Translations under genes and position numbers: made by a program
From: Arthrobacter sp. B2a2-09
GTDB lineage: Bacteria > Actinomycetota > Actinomycetes > Actinomycetales > Micrococcaceae
Assembly (NCBI RefSeq): GCF_027587375.1
Contig: NZ_JAMXIC010000005.1
Coordinates: forward strand, 186,001 to 250,000
Length of the DNA stretch: 64,000 bases
Direction: 5' to 3'
The notes under the pieces: model-generated
What the model was told of the DNA's origin: nothing
What the model saw: the letters and a program-made list of their open reading frames with translations, nothing else
Database searches by the model: none
Part shown: positions 17,249-26,298 of the stretch, one piece after another
How positions within the stretch are numbered: position 1 is the stretch's first letter
How the letters are laid out: each line of letters opens with the position of its first letter

Positions 17249-17294
17249 ACGTCGAAGCCCGCCCAGGAAATCGGTCCCAGGCGGGCTTCGACGT
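17249..17294. terminator. hairpin terminator behind the CBM35 remnant
   Basis: A 15-bp stem, ACGTCGAAGCCCGCC with its complement GGCGGGCTTCGACGT, separated by 16 bases. It is just downstream of the minus-strand remnant. Confidence 0.75.
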
Positions 17295-17308
17295 GGTGGA
17301 GGGGATCT

Positions 17309-17590
17309 TTATTGGATCGTGGGTGTTCCCGCGACGAATTTCGCGAGGGTTACGGTGTCAATGTCGGGTCCGTAGGCGGTGGGGTTTCCGAGGACGAGTG
17401 TTCCGCTGGCTGTGGTGAGGCTGAGGGGACGGTTTTGTCCCAGATGCTCAGGGTGTTGCCCGCGCCGTTGCCGATGTATCCGACGTCCTTGACCGTTCCG
17501 GAGGCGTCGGACGAGCCGTTGGACCCGGAGGCGACGGTCTGGACCCGCGCGGTGCCGGCCAGCGGGAGGGCTTCGGCCTCCGAGCGGCTT
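17309..17590 (-). pseudogene. CBM35 carbohydrate-binding module remnant
   Basis: The minus strand carries a CBM35 C-terminus as found at the end of secreted alpha-galactosidases. It reads AEALPLAGTARVQTVASGSN, DVGYIGNGAGNTLSI in one frame, then TASGTLVLGNPTAYGPDIDT in the next, ending in a TAA at 17309-17311. The middle of the module, about 50 residues between GNTLSI and the second block, is missing, and the reading frame changes. The catalytic part of the enzyme is absent. An intact terminator follows, so this was a complete 3' end before deletion. Confidence 0.7.
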
Positions 17591-17903
17591 GGCAACAACC
17601 TTGTTAGCGCGCACAATTTAGCCCATGCCTGGGCATCAAGTTTATGGGCTGACGTTTCCGTTCGGGAGGATTGCCTTTGCCTTTGTCTGAACACAAGAAA
17701 ATGCTCGCGGCTATGCGGTCCCTGCCGGAGCAATTGCGGATCATCCTCCGGCTGCCCTGAGCATGGCTGGCACTTCACGCCGCGTCTAACGATTTGCGGC
17801 TCAAGTGGGAGTTCCTGAGCACTATGGACGAGCTGTCCGCCTTGACGCGTCGGGGGTTTCGACGTCAAGACGCGGCTCTTTGCCTCGCCTGTACCCTTAC
17901 ACT
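17591..17903. other. intergenic, no gene seen
   Basis: About 310 bases between the CBM35 remnant and the AraC gene. Open frames are shadows without start sites. Confidence 0.4.
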
Positions 17904-18890
17904 TCAGCGGTGGAGGCTTTCCGAGGGAAGTTCCCCGAACGTTTGAAGGTATGCGGATGAGAAACGGCTCAGATGTGAAAAACCGGCTTCGATGGCGATC
18001 GAGGTTACGGTCTCGCTTCCTGGCTCCGCGGCCAGTAGCAACTCCCGTGCGCGTGTCAGCCGAGTCCTCCGTAACAGTTCGGACGGCGTCTCTCCCAGCT
18101 CGGAGCGCACGACAGCTTGTAAGGTCCGGAGGGAGACCCCGAGCGAAAACGCGATATCGGAGACTGACAGTTCTTCCGCGGAATGACGTTCGAGAAGCTC
18201 GTTGAACCGCCGCGTCAGCCGCCCGCGGTCATCTGCATTTCCAGCTGGAGCTGGCTCGAGGGGCTTGATTGTGGCCATGAGAAGCCTGGAGAGCATCGTT
18301 TCGGCCAGCAGGCGGTGAAGATGGTCGGGGACCGCTGCATGCTCCGCTGCCATCGCATCCTGCAGCTCTACCACTGACCTCAAAAAGGCGCGACCCTGAA
18401 TTCCCTTCAGATCCATGGAGAGTCCGAGATCCAGATCTGTTCCGCTGTCCTGTCCGAAGAGCCGGTCACCGACGTCTGCCAGAGTTTGATGCTGAATATA
18501 CACGATGAGATGTGGGGCACCGCGGTCCCAAGTCATGGTGAACGGACGCTCCAGTGGAGGGATCGTTGCCAGCGTAGGGCTTGATTCGACTATGGACGAA
18601 CGCACCTGCAAGCGCGCACGGCCCGCCAATGGAATCTGCACTAAAAAGAAGTCATCCAGGGCTTGCGCATCGATCTGGACCTCGGTTCCGTAGTCCAGGA
18701 ATTCGATGCCCACGCCGCCTCTGCGGACCGAGCGCAGTTTCATGTCCACAGATTGGTGGAAGCCAATCGGCCTGATCCTGTGATCACCAAAAAGCTCAGC
18801 GATGGTCTCCTGGGCATTGCCAACATCCGAAGTCGCAACCGTCGGCCGGCCCCTGAGCACATCGCGTGCAAGAATCCTGCTCACGTGCAA
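17904..18890 (-). CDS. AraC-family transcriptional regulator
   Basis: 328 residues. The N-terminal ~200 residues resemble the AraC_binding_2 sensor domain (VGIEFLDYGTEVQIDAQALD, FFLVQIPLAGRARLQV). The C-terminal ~100 residues hold two helix-turn-helix motifs: SVSDIAFSLGVSLRTLQAVV and VTSIAIEAGFSHLSRFSSAY, the latter with the AraC signature GFxxxSRFSxxYxxxFG. The gene is divergent from the permease operon at 19257, with 366 bp between, so it is the likely activator of that operon in response to its substrate. Start ATG 18890. Confidence 0.9.
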   Translation of the reverse strand: MHVSRILARDVLRGRPTVATSDVGNAQETIAELFGDHRIRPIGFHQSVDMKLRSVRRGGVGIEFLDYGTEVQIDAQALDDFFLVQIPLAGRARLQVRSSIVESSPTLATIPPLERPFTMTWDRGAPHLIVYIQHQTLADVGDRLFGQDSGTDLDLGLSMDLKGIQGRAFLRSVVELQDAMAAEHAAVPDHLHRLLAETMLSRLLMATIKPLEPAPAGNADDRGRLTRRFNELLERHSAEELSVSDIAFSLGVSLRTLQAVVRSELGETPSELLRRTRLTRARELLLAAEPGSETVTSIAIEAGFSHLSRFSSAYLQTFGELPSESLHR

Positions 18891-19256
18891 CCTTCTTCTC
18901 CGGGTCTCCTCTCATGCCTAGCTGCTGCGCAGACCGGCTTGGCATGAACTCTGCACTGGCTGCGAGACCAACTAAAAACAAGTATGACCCACGTCATGAC
19001 AACGTGATACACATTTCTCGCTCCATTGAAGATTGGCCCGTGTCCTGATTGGAGACGTGAATCGCTACTGCCAACTGGGCGTCGTCGTGCGCAGCCTCAG
19101 GGCGAAGGACCGCTCTACGGGTGCGGAACCGGCCCCGCTTGCGCCCAGTGGATAGTGGACGCGCATTGTGGATAGCGCCCATGTGTCCCGCGTCACTACG
19201 TTGGCAATACCTACACCGCTCAGTGAATCCATGGGCAAACTTATTAAGGAAGATCT
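18891..19256. promoter_or_regulatory. divergent promoter region, AraC gene / permease operon
   Basis: 366 bp between oppositely directed genes. It contains AT-rich tracts (AACTAAAAACAAGTATG near 18972) and CACGTCATGACAACGTG (18990-19007), an imperfect dyad. AAGGAAGATCTATG gives a strong ribosome site for the permease. No gene is supported here. Confidence 0.5.
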
Positions 19257-20714
19257 ATGACACAACGCGAGGCCTTGCCTCCTACAGCAACTATCTCTGG
19301 GCTGGATGGCGTGATTCCTTCTTCGACGTCTGCACCTCGACGCACTCTGCGATCCATTGACATATTCTTCCTCGTCGTCGCGGCCGCCGCCCCCCTGGCT
19401 GGAGTTGTCGGCAACGGGGCGCTAGGCGTTTTGCTAGGCAACGGGGCGGGCATGCCGAGCTCCTACCTGATCGCAGGGCTAATTCTTGTACTCTTCTCAG
19501 TGGGTTTCGTGCGGATGAGCCCACATGTCCGCGGTGGGGGAGCGTTCTACGTCTACGTGCGGCGGGGCCTTGGAGGATCGGCAGGGTTGGCCGCAGCTTT
19601 TGTGGCAATCGTTGTTTACACCGTGATGGTCGTGGGCAGCGCAGCAGGATTCGGTTTTTTCGCCAATGTATTTTTCGCGGACAATCTTGGAATCGATATT
19701 CCGTGGTATGTGTGGTCCGGATTTGCATTGTTGCTCGTCGCAGTCGTTGGCTATCGCGAGATCTCAATGGGTGCGCGCGTCCTGGCAGTCTTTCTCACCT
19801 TAGAGGTGCTCATCTTGATTGCATTGATTGTCGGCGTCCTAGTGCACGGCGGCAGCTCGGGCATCACCACAGAGTCGTTTATGCCCCCGACAGTGGTCAG
19901 CGGGTCGGTGGGAATCGGTTTGATGTTCGCATTTGCATCATTTCTCGGATTTGAATCAGCTGGAATATATAGTGAAGAGGCACTCAACGGACAGCGAACT
20001 GTTCGTCGAGCTCTCATTTCCGCCGTGATCTTCATCGCTGTCTTCTACACAATCGCAATGTGGAGTGTAGTCATCGCCTTCGGTGCCGACGGGATCGTCG
20101 CCGCCGCTGCCGAGAATCCTGGCACCCTTGTTTTCCGAGCCTTTGCCAAGTTCACTAATCCAGTTCTCACGACGGCAGTCCAAGGGCTAATGGTTACGAG
20201 TGCACTGGCAGCCACCATCGCCCTCCACAACGCTGCTTCACGGTATCTGTTCGCGCTGGCGCGCGAAGGTATGCTTCACCGGAAACTGGGTCAAATCCAT
20301 CGCCGGCTTAACTCACCACATGTCGCCAGTCTTGCTGTGACAGGGGTGACAGTTACGCTGCTTGCACTTTTCGCAATCGGCAACGCGGATCCTCTGCTCA
20401 CCGTTCTTTCAAGCACGTTCGGACTGGCTACCCTCGGGATCATCTTGCTACAGGCTGCGACCTCAGTCTCGGTCGTCGTCTACTTCTCCCGTCAAAAGGC
20501 GGAGCCGGGCGGTCTGCTCTGGACATTGGTCATCGCTTCAATCGCCGCAGTATCCCTCCTCGCTGTGGCCGGGCTCGTAGTTGCCAACTACTCCATACTC
20601 ACAGGCGACCTGGGGGTGCTAAACCTTGCACCATGGCTGCTCCTGATAGCCGCGCTTACCGGCCTTGTAGTCGTCCGACTACGACCCAATTCGAACACCG
20701 AGGCAGCCGCATGA
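19257..20714 (+). CDS. APC-superfamily amino acid/amine permease
   Basis: 485 residues with about 12 hydrophobic segments. The family motif near the start (RRTLRSIDIFFLVVAAAAPL, GNGAGMPSSYLIAGLILVLF) and the unwound helix-1 glycine pattern are present, along with GGGAFYVYVRRGLGGSAG in TM2-3 and FLGFESAGIYSEEALNGQRT in TM6. These point to an APC transporter driven by proton or solute gradients. The likely cargo is a small nitrogen compound acted on by the next gene. First gene of a co-directional set (71 bp before the hydrolase). Cytoplasmic membrane. Start supported by AAGGA. Confidence 0.9.
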   Translation: MTQREALPPTATISGLDGVIPSSTSAPRRTLRSIDIFFLVVAAAAPLAGVVGNGALGVLLGNGAGMPSSYLIAGLILVLFSVGFVRMSPHVRGGGAFYVYVRRGLGGSAGLAAAFVAIVVYTVMVVGSAAGFGFFANVFFADNLGIDIPWYVWSGFALLLVAVVGYREISMGARVLAVFLTLEVLILIALIVGVLVHGGSSGITTESFMPPTVVSGSVGIGLMFAFASFLGFESAGIYSEEALNGQRTVRRALISAVIFIAVFYTIAMWSVVIAFGADGIVAAAAENPGTLVFRAFAKFTNPVLTTAVQGLMVTSALAATIALHNAASRYLFALAREGMLHRKLGQIHRRLNSPHVASLAVTGVTVTLLALFAIGNADPLLTVLSSTFGLATLGIILLQAATSVSVVVYFSRQKAEPGGLLWTLVIASIAAVSLLAVAGLVVANYSILTGDLGVLNLAPWLLLIAALTGLVVVRLRPNSNTEAAA

Positions 20715-20784
20715 TTTGGTCGGGTCATCTCCACGAACTGGGGTCGCCGAAGTGTGAGTCACCGATCACGATGGGAGAACTTGA

Positions 20785-22041
20785 ATGATTGCCACACCCA
20801 AGGGCGCACGCCCTCCAAAGGAGCGCATTAAAGCGGGTACGGTGCGATCTTCAGAGTCCACAGCAGCCCAGACAATGCCGGTTGCTCCTTACATGGCAGT
20901 GGGACTGTCTACGGTCGTGCACGCGATCGGCGAGCGCAGACATATCGGGCGGAACCTGGCAATTATTGAGGACGCGATCCACGCGGCTGTCTCGACCGTC
21001 GGCATAAATATGCCCGTCAAATTCATCGCGCTGGCAGAGGGCGCCCTGACCGGCTTTACGGACGAGATCTTCGACATTCCACATGTGACCGCAGCGCGCG
21101 AACTGTTCATTGATATCCCAGGACCGGAAACTGAGCGGCTTTCCGACCTTGCGCGCCATTACAAGACCTATATTGCAGTGCAGTGCAAGGCGCGCTGGCC
21201 GGAGGTGATGCCCGATAGATTCTTCAACAACATGATCGTAATCTCGCCAGAAGGTGAGATCGTGCATCGCGCGGCCAAGAATCATCTATGGTGCCGTGAG
21301 CGCTCTTGCACCCCCCACGATATCTACGATCGGTGGGTCGAACTATTTGGCAGTGGTATCGATGCCTTCTATCCGGTTCTACGGACTTCGGACATCGGCA
21401 ACATCGGCACGATCTGTTGTAGTGATGGCGAATATCCAGAAGCTGTCCGAGCGTTGGCCTTCAACGGCGCCGAGGTCGTCTATCGACCCAGCGAGGCGGT
21501 ACCGATGACTCAAACCGGCCCCGATGCCGGAGGCACCTGGCTGCTGCAGAATCGTGCCCACGCGCACTTCAACAGCCTGTACATGATCTGTCCGAATGTT
21601 GGCCCGGTCTATGCGCACCCCGCAATGGAGCATCCATTCGACATCGGCGGCGGGAACTCCCACATCATTGACTATCAAGGCAACGTGGTCGCTCATACCT
21701 CCTCCGGCAACAACACACTCGTCGCCGGGATTGTCGACGTAGAGGCGCTGCGCCAGTTCCGCGTCATGAACCTCAACTCCAACTGGATGAAAGATCTGCG
21801 TACTGAGATTTTCCAACAGATGTACGAAAAGCCAATTCACCCGGCAAATCTTTGGCTTAAGCAGGAGCCGGCGCAACACGCCGAGGTCGATGATATCTAC
21901 CGCGACAACATCCGTCGCTTGATCGAACGCGGCGCGTTCACGCCTCCAGCCAACTCCTTCGAGGGCGCGCGCTATATGCCTGCGAGCAACGAAACCGCCG
22001 CGTCAGCCTGGGCGACAGCACGTAAGCTCTGGGATGAGTGA
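20785..22041 (+). CDS. nitrilase-superfamily carbon-nitrogen hydrolase
   Basis: 418 residues, longer than the usual ~280-350. The Glu-Lys-Cys triad can be placed: Glu in LAEGALTGF, Lys in AAKNHLWCRE, Cys in IGTICCSDGEYPE, followed by ALAFNGAEVVYRPSE. A C-terminal ~80-residue extension (HPANLWLKQEPAQHAEVDDI onward) is unlike most amidases. It probably hydrolyses an amide or nitrile delivered by the upstream permease, releasing ammonia. Start ATG 20785 with GGGAGAACTTGA upstream. The two dehydrogenases that follow could oxidise an alcohol group of the product. Confidence 0.85.
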   Translation: MIATPKGARPPKERIKAGTVRSSESTAAQTMPVAPYMAVGLSTVVHAIGERRHIGRNLAIIEDAIHAAVSTVGINMPVKFIALAEGALTGFTDEIFDIPHVTAARELFIDIPGPETERLSDLARHYKTYIAVQCKARWPEVMPDRFFNNMIVISPEGEIVHRAAKNHLWCRERSCTPHDIYDRWVELFGSGIDAFYPVLRTSDIGNIGTICCSDGEYPEAVRALAFNGAEVVYRPSEAVPMTQTGPDAGGTWLLQNRAHAHFNSLYMICPNVGPVYAHPAMEHPFDIGGGNSHIIDYQGNVVAHTSSGNNTLVAGIVDVEALRQFRVMNLNSNWMKDLRTEIFQQMYEKPIHPANLWLKQEPAQHAEVDDIYRDNIRRLIERGAFTPPANSFEGARYMPASNETAASAWATARKLWDE

Positions 22042-22162
22042 AACGTCGAAATGACCGCGGCGAGAATCTGGAACGTTTCGTAACGGACAGTGAGGTCCTC
22101 GTCAACCGGGCATCGTCCGCAACGGCGGCGTGTGGTGATGCCACCATCAAAAGGAATCTGTT

Positions 22163-22942
22163 ATGTCGACCCTTCCGCATATTGGACATCCCGATCTGTC
22201 CGACAAAGTTTGTCTTGTCACCGGCGCGGGCGGAGGCATCGGGGCCAGCGCATCACTCTATCTGGCCGATTGTGGCGCGACAGTGATCTTGGCGGATCGT
22301 AACCTTGCCGCGACATCTGTCATCGCCAAGCAGATTGTCGAGCGAGGTCGCGCAGCATCCGCGATCTTGCTTGACGTAACGGTCGACAGCGACGTCGCTG
22401 CCGCCGTCGAATCTATTGAGAGGAAGTACGGTGCACTTCACCTAGCGTTCAATAATGCGGGCGTCGACGGACCAGCGGTTTTGTTACATGAACAGGATCC
22501 CAATGAAGTCAACCGCATCCTTGACGTGAACTTTTTTGGGGTCTATCGGTCGATGAGGCACGAAATCCCCGCCATGCTCCGTGCCGGCGGGGGCGTCATT
22601 CTCAACACCGCATCGGTGGGCGGGATAATTGCGGCGCCGGGAATCGGTCCCTATTGCGCGAGTAAGCACGCTGTCATTGGCCTGACCAAGTCAGCAGCCG
22701 CAGACTATGGGCGACTCGGCATCCGTGTAAACGCCCTGGCTCCAGGAGCTGTGCGGACGAACCTCCTCACCGACTGGTTGAACGAGGAGGGCGCCCTCGA
22801 AAAGATGGCTGAGATGACTCCTCAGGGTCGCATTGCCGAACCTGAGGAGATGGCAGCCATTGTGGGCTGGATGCTCTCGGACGCGTCGCTCTTCATGACT
22901 GGCTCCGTTGTCACGGCGGACGGCGGCTTTACGGCAGTGTGA
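22163..22942 (+). CDS. short-chain dehydrogenase/reductase
   Basis: 259 residues, classical SDR. Cofactor motif VTGAGGGIGASAS (TGxxxGxG), Asp after beta-2 (LADRN; suggests NAD), NNAGVDG, catalytic Ser in NTASVGG, and Tyr-Lys in YCASKHAVIGL. The C-terminal FMTGSVVTADGGF closes the fold. AAAGGAATCTGTTATG supplies a ribosome site. It is followed 137 bp later by a second SDR that is only distantly similar. Confidence 0.9.
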   Translation: MSTLPHIGHPDLSDKVCLVTGAGGGIGASASLYLADCGATVILADRNLAATSVIAKQIVERGRAASAILLDVTVDSDVAAAVESIERKYGALHLAFNNAGVDGPAVLLHEQDPNEVNRILDVNFFGVYRSMRHEIPAMLRAGGGVILNTASVGGIIAAPGIGPYCASKHAVIGLTKSAAADYGRLGIRVNALAPGAVRTNLLTDWLNEEGALEKMAEMTPQGRIAEPEEMAAIVGWMLSDASLFMTGSVVTADGGFTAV

Positions 22943-23079
22943 GCCCCATAGTGAGTGCCGGATCGGTCGAGGCATTGGAGGCCCCCAGCAGGAAAACGGC
23001 CCGGGCCCGATACGGTTCAGATTCTCCGGCCATGAATGCGAGAAATTGAAAAGGACACAATATTGGAAGCGAGAACGAC

Positions 23080-23823
23080 ATGAGTCAGACAAAAGCCGCA
23101 GGACGCGTAATCGTGACCGGCGGTGCTTCAGGTATCGGTTTGGCCGTCGCGAAGGCATTCCTCGAAAGCGGCGCCCAGGTCGGTATCGTTGACAAGGCAT
23201 TTGGTGACGCCCTCGCGGGATATGGCAATCGCGTACACACCAGGGTGGCAGACGTCTCCGACGAAACGGAGATTGCTGGGGCCATCAACGAACTGAGCAC
23301 TGCCATGGGGGGCGTCGATACGGTCGTGGCCAGTGCCGGCATTGACGGGGAATTGGGCGCCGCCGTCGGTGACGTCACTACCGCCGACTTTCGTCGCGTT
23401 CTTGAGGTGAACGTGCTCGGCGTGTTCCACGCTGTCAAGCACTCTCTGCCGCACATGATCGAGGAAGAGCATGCATCCGTGACGATTATCGGGTCGGATT
23501 CGGGATTCGTCTCGGCCCCAGGCATGCTTGCCTACAACGCCTCGAAAGGTGCCCTAGTGCAACTGACCAGGGCCCTATCTTTCGAGCTTTACGCCCAACA
23601 CGGCATCAGAGTCAACAGTGTGTGCCCGTCGATCGTTGACACGCCCATGGCACGTCGCGGTCTGGGCGTCGAAAGCTTCGAGGACGCGCCATACCCGGTC
23701 AACACAGCGGAGGATGTGGCCCGAAGCGTACTGTTCCTCTCTTCTCATCAGTCGCGAGCGATCAACGGAGTGAACTTGCTGTCCGATTTTGGATTCTCCG
23801 CCCGCTCGTCTTTTCCGGCATGA
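23080..23823 (+). CDS. short-chain dehydrogenase/reductase
   Basis: 247 residues. Cofactor motif VTGGASGIGLAVAK, Asp in VDKAFGD (NAD-type), VASAGIDG in place of NNAG, Ser in IIGSDSGFVSAP and YNASKGAL for Tyr-Lys. C-terminus AINGVNLLSDFGF. Last gene of the permease-hydrolase-SDR set, 137 bp behind the first SDR. Two SDRs in one set suggest successive oxidations or different stereochemistry. Confidence 0.9.
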   Translation: MSQTKAAGRVIVTGGASGIGLAVAKAFLESGAQVGIVDKAFGDALAGYGNRVHTRVADVSDETEIAGAINELSTAMGGVDTVVASAGIDGELGAAVGDVTTADFRRVLEVNVLGVFHAVKHSLPHMIEEEHASVTIIGSDSGFVSAPGMLAYNASKGALVQLTRALSFELYAQHGIRVNSVCPSIVDTPMARRGLGVESFEDAPYPVNTAEDVARSVLFLSSHQSRAINGVNLLSDFGFSARSSFPA

Positions 23824-24143
23824 GAGGACGTGCATCAGTATGCGTCAAACCATCCGGTCAGCACGGGGGAGGCAGCACTGAATCGTCCCGCGTTTGAGGG
23901 AGGCATCGATTACCCGGGAGGACAGTTCCTACACCAGGACAGCGGAACTGTCGGGTCGAACCGCGTGAGCGCGCGATACGGATGGCGATTGAGGCAAGGA
24001 AGGACCGGTCGACCTGGACATGGGCATACCGCCGTAGCGGCGAGCAGTTTGGAGTGAACCCCGAGGCATTGCGGGCTGGGTGGACCGTGCAGAGGTCGAC
24101 GAGGGACTAAGAACCTGTTTGAGTAGTCTCGGGCGCGCGTCGG
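23824..24143. other. intergenic, no gene seen
   Basis: Between the SDR operon and the xdhB remnant. No ORF with a ribosome site; the xdhB deletion endpoint must lie near 24110-24165. Confidence 0.4.
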
Positions 24144-24419
24144 TTGGGGGCCTCGCCGGCTGCCTTGGCAAAGGCCACTGAAAGCGGAGTCGTCTATGGC
24201 TCGAAGGCCGTAGGTGAGCCCCCGCTCGTGCTGACCATCAGCGTCCGCGAGGCGCTCCGGGAGGCGATTGCAGCGTTCGATTCGGGCGGCACGGCCGTTG
24301 AGCTGGCGAGCCCGGCCACTCCCGAGGCAGTGTTCTGGGCACTTGAACGGGTTACCGCGGCGGCTCCGGACGAACATGACGACAGCGTCCGCCGGCCCTA
24401 CTCAACATCAGCGCACTGA
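24144..24419 (+). pseudogene. xdhB: C-terminal tail of xanthine dehydrogenase molybdopterin subunit (XdhB)
   Basis: The end of the large molybdenum-binding subunit is recognisable: VVYGSKAVGEPPLVL, then ISVREALREAIAAF and ELASPATPEAVFWALERV. The C-terminal glutamate region (GEPP) that marks the xanthine oxidase family is kept. Everything upstream, over 600 residues including the molybdopterin and substrate-binding parts, is missing, and the sequence joins unrelated intergenic DNA. The stop lies one base before the xdhC start, so the original operon junction is intact. It is a truncated leftover. Confidence 0.8.
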
Positions 24420-24420
24420 C

Positions 24421-25233
24421 ATGGACTGGCTGGACGCCCTGCAGCATTTGCGGGCCGCGGGTTTGCCCGCCGTCCTGGCGACCGTCTCTGAGGTGCGCGG
24501 ACATGCCCCCCGGGAGGCAGGGGCCAAGATGGTGGTAGGGGCGGATTCGACGTGGGGAACCATCGGGGGTGGCAACCTCGAAGCGACCGTGGTGGATCAG
24601 GCCAGGGACATGATGGACCGGGGAGTCTCCCTTCCCCAAAATGCCGAGTTTCCACTCAACGAGCATGCAGTTACGCAGCACGGGAAGCAGTGCTGCGGCG
24701 GCAAGGTACGTGTGCTGCTCGAACCCTTCCTGCCCCTTCCCACAGTGGCGATTTTCGGCGTCGGGCATGTTGGCTACGAACTCGGCCGTATCCTGTCCCG
24801 GGTGCCAATGAACCTGTACGTGGTGGACAGCCGGGAGGAGCAGCTGGACGCGCCGCGCCTGGCCGACGTGACCTCCGGTGCTGCGGACGTGCGGTCAGTG
24901 CACACGCCAGTCCCTGACTCCTTCCTCCGGGAGCTACCCGCAGGCACCCACGACTTCATCATGAGCCACGACCACTCTGAGGACTTCCTCCTCTGTGACG
25001 CAGCCCTGCGCCGCGGAGACCTGGGGAGCGTCGGACTGATCGGCTCGCGCGCCAAATGGCTGCGGTTCCGGCAGAAGCTCGCAGCGGAAGGTTTCTCTGA
25101 GTCCGAGATTGACCGCATCCAATGCCCGATCGGACTGCCGGACGTGCCTGGCAAAGCCCCCGCGGTAATCGCCGTCAGCGCATCTGCTGGCCTACTCCCC
25201 ACCCTTACCTCCCGCGCCTTTTTCCAGGGGTAG
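24421..25233 (+). CDS. xdhC: XdhC/CoxI-family molybdenum cofactor maturation protein
   Basis: 270 residues from ATG 24421 (MDWLDALQHLRAAG); the open frame to 24268 overlaps the xdhB tail and is not native. N-terminal XdhC domain: LATVSEVRGHAPREAGAKM, TIGGGNLEATVV, QCCGGKVRVLLE (Cys-rich MPT-binding site). C-terminal Rossmann domain: VAIFGVGHVGYELGRIL, then IGSRAKWLRF and CPIGLPDVPGKAP. It inserts the sulfurated cofactor into xanthine dehydrogenase. With the xdhB gene truncated here, it would serve another Mo-hydroxylase or be redundant. Confidence 0.9.
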   Translation: MDWLDALQHLRAAGLPAVLATVSEVRGHAPREAGAKMVVGADSTWGTIGGGNLEATVVDQARDMMDRGVSLPQNAEFPLNEHAVTQHGKQCCGGKVRVLLEPFLPLPTVAIFGVGHVGYELGRILSRVPMNLYVVDSREEQLDAPRLADVTSGAADVRSVHTPVPDSFLRELPAGTHDFIMSHDHSEDFLLCDAALRRGDLGSVGLIGSRAKWLRFRQKLAAEGFSESEIDRIQCPIGLPDVPGKAPAVIAVSASAGLLPTLTSRAFFQG

Positions 25234-25675
25234 TTGCGTTCCAAAAGACTCACGCCTTGCCTTTCACCCAATGGGCTGGGGCGCACCTCATTTGACCGGA
25301 TCGTGGCGCACCCCACTCGAGACGCTTTTCACGAAGCCTGCCACGTCTCTGAACGTGCTCCAGCCACTGGTGGCATCATCAGCACGAGCACATCGAGGAA
25401 ACCCTAACTGCTCGTAACTCAGTTCTCACTTGCCCTGGTCATCCGAGCCGCACTAATCTTTATCGGCCCAAGCTCCCGCCTCGACCCCACTGATCGGGGC
25501 TTGTGAGTGCCGCACCAGCTGGCTTCGGGTTCTGTCCCTTGCGATTTCTGACTACGGTTGCAGGCTCCTAGCAAGACCAAGCAGGTGCGCGGAAATACCG
25601 AAAAAGGCTCCTTTGAGGAGACGTCGACATCTCCTTACCTCAAGGTGACTTGGTACTGGTTTGGTACCATGGGGC
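25234..25675. other. intergenic; upstream region of the RHH/Doc operon
   Basis: 440 bases with no supported gene. Near its 3' end TTGGTAC repeats at 25650-25656 and 25661-25667 (11-base period) and TGGTACCA forms a palindrome (25662-25669), just before the RHH start, fitting an operator for the antitoxin. Confidence 0.5.
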
Positions 25676-25882
25676 ATGGCTATGAATCTGCGTGTTCCCG
25701 AAGACCTCGACCGTCGTCTCGATGAGCTTGCCGCCGAGGAGCATACGTCCAAGTCCGCGCTGCTGCTCCAGGGGGCCGAGTTGGTCCTGCAACGGCACGG
25801 TCGCCGCCGCGAGATCAATGAGGGTCTGGATTTCGTGATGAGCCATGACGCGGAGCTGCTCAAGCGCCTTGAGGATGCATGA
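25676..25882 (+). CDS. ribbon-helix-helix (CopG-like) antitoxin
   Basis: 68 residues from ATG 25676 (MAMNLRVPEDLDRRLDELAA). RHH fold: strand MNLRVPEDLD, helix RRLDELAAEEH, then TSKSALLLQGAELVLQRH, and an acidic C-terminal tail (REINEGLDFVMSHDAELLKR) for toxin binding. Its stop overlaps the Doc start by four bases (ATGA). Unlike classical Phd-Doc, the partner here is RHH. It should repress its own promoter and block Doc. Confidence 0.8.
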   Translation: MAMNLRVPEDLDRRLDELAAEEHTSKSALLLQGAELVLQRHGRRREINEGLDFVMSHDAELLKRLEDA

Positions 25883-26247
25883 GTTCGTACCTCGAAATCG
25901 AGGACGCACTGCAGGTGGTCGACCGGTACGGGTTCCACATCCGTGACATCGGGCTGCTCGCCTCGGCTTTGGCGCGCCCTGCAACGACGGTCATGGGCAC
26001 GGAAGCCTATCCTCAACTGGCCATGAAGGCGGCGGCGCTCCTCGAGTCCGTGGCCAGGTTTCATCCGCTCATCGACGGCAACAAGCGCACCGCGTGGACG
26101 CTCATGGTCCTTCTGCTGTGGATCAACGGCTACCGGCACGATTTCAACACGGCAGAGGGCTTCGACCTGGTGGTGGGCGTGGCCGCCGGCGACATCGATT
26201 TGCAGCGCAGCGCAATCCTGATAGAGAAACACTTGATTCGACGGTAG
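25879..26247 (+). CDS. Doc-type Fic toxin
   Basis: 122 residues. The Fic/Doc core motif HPLIDGNKRTAW (consensus HxFxDGNKRxA, Phe replaced by Leu) is intact for the catalytic His and the Mg/ATP loop. The preceding AALLESVARFHPL and following LMVLLLWINGYR are typical of Doc. Doc phosphorylates EF-Tu to halt translation. Expressed with the RHH antitoxin by a four-base overlap. Length matches the family (~125). Confidence 0.9.
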   Translation: MSSYLEIEDALQVVDRYGFHIRDIGLLASALARPATTVMGTEAYPQLAMKAAALLESVARFHPLIDGNKRTAWTLMVLLLWINGYRHDFNTAEGFDLVVGVAAGDIDLQRSAILIEKHLIRR

Positions 26248-26298
26248 GCCCAGCGGGGAGAGCTCGGGCTGATTCGCTTCACGGCATAAGGCGATCTC

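Noticed and set aside
24268..24420. Extended xdhC start at 24268
   Set aside because: It overlaps the xdhB tail in another frame; homology begins at the ATG at 24421.
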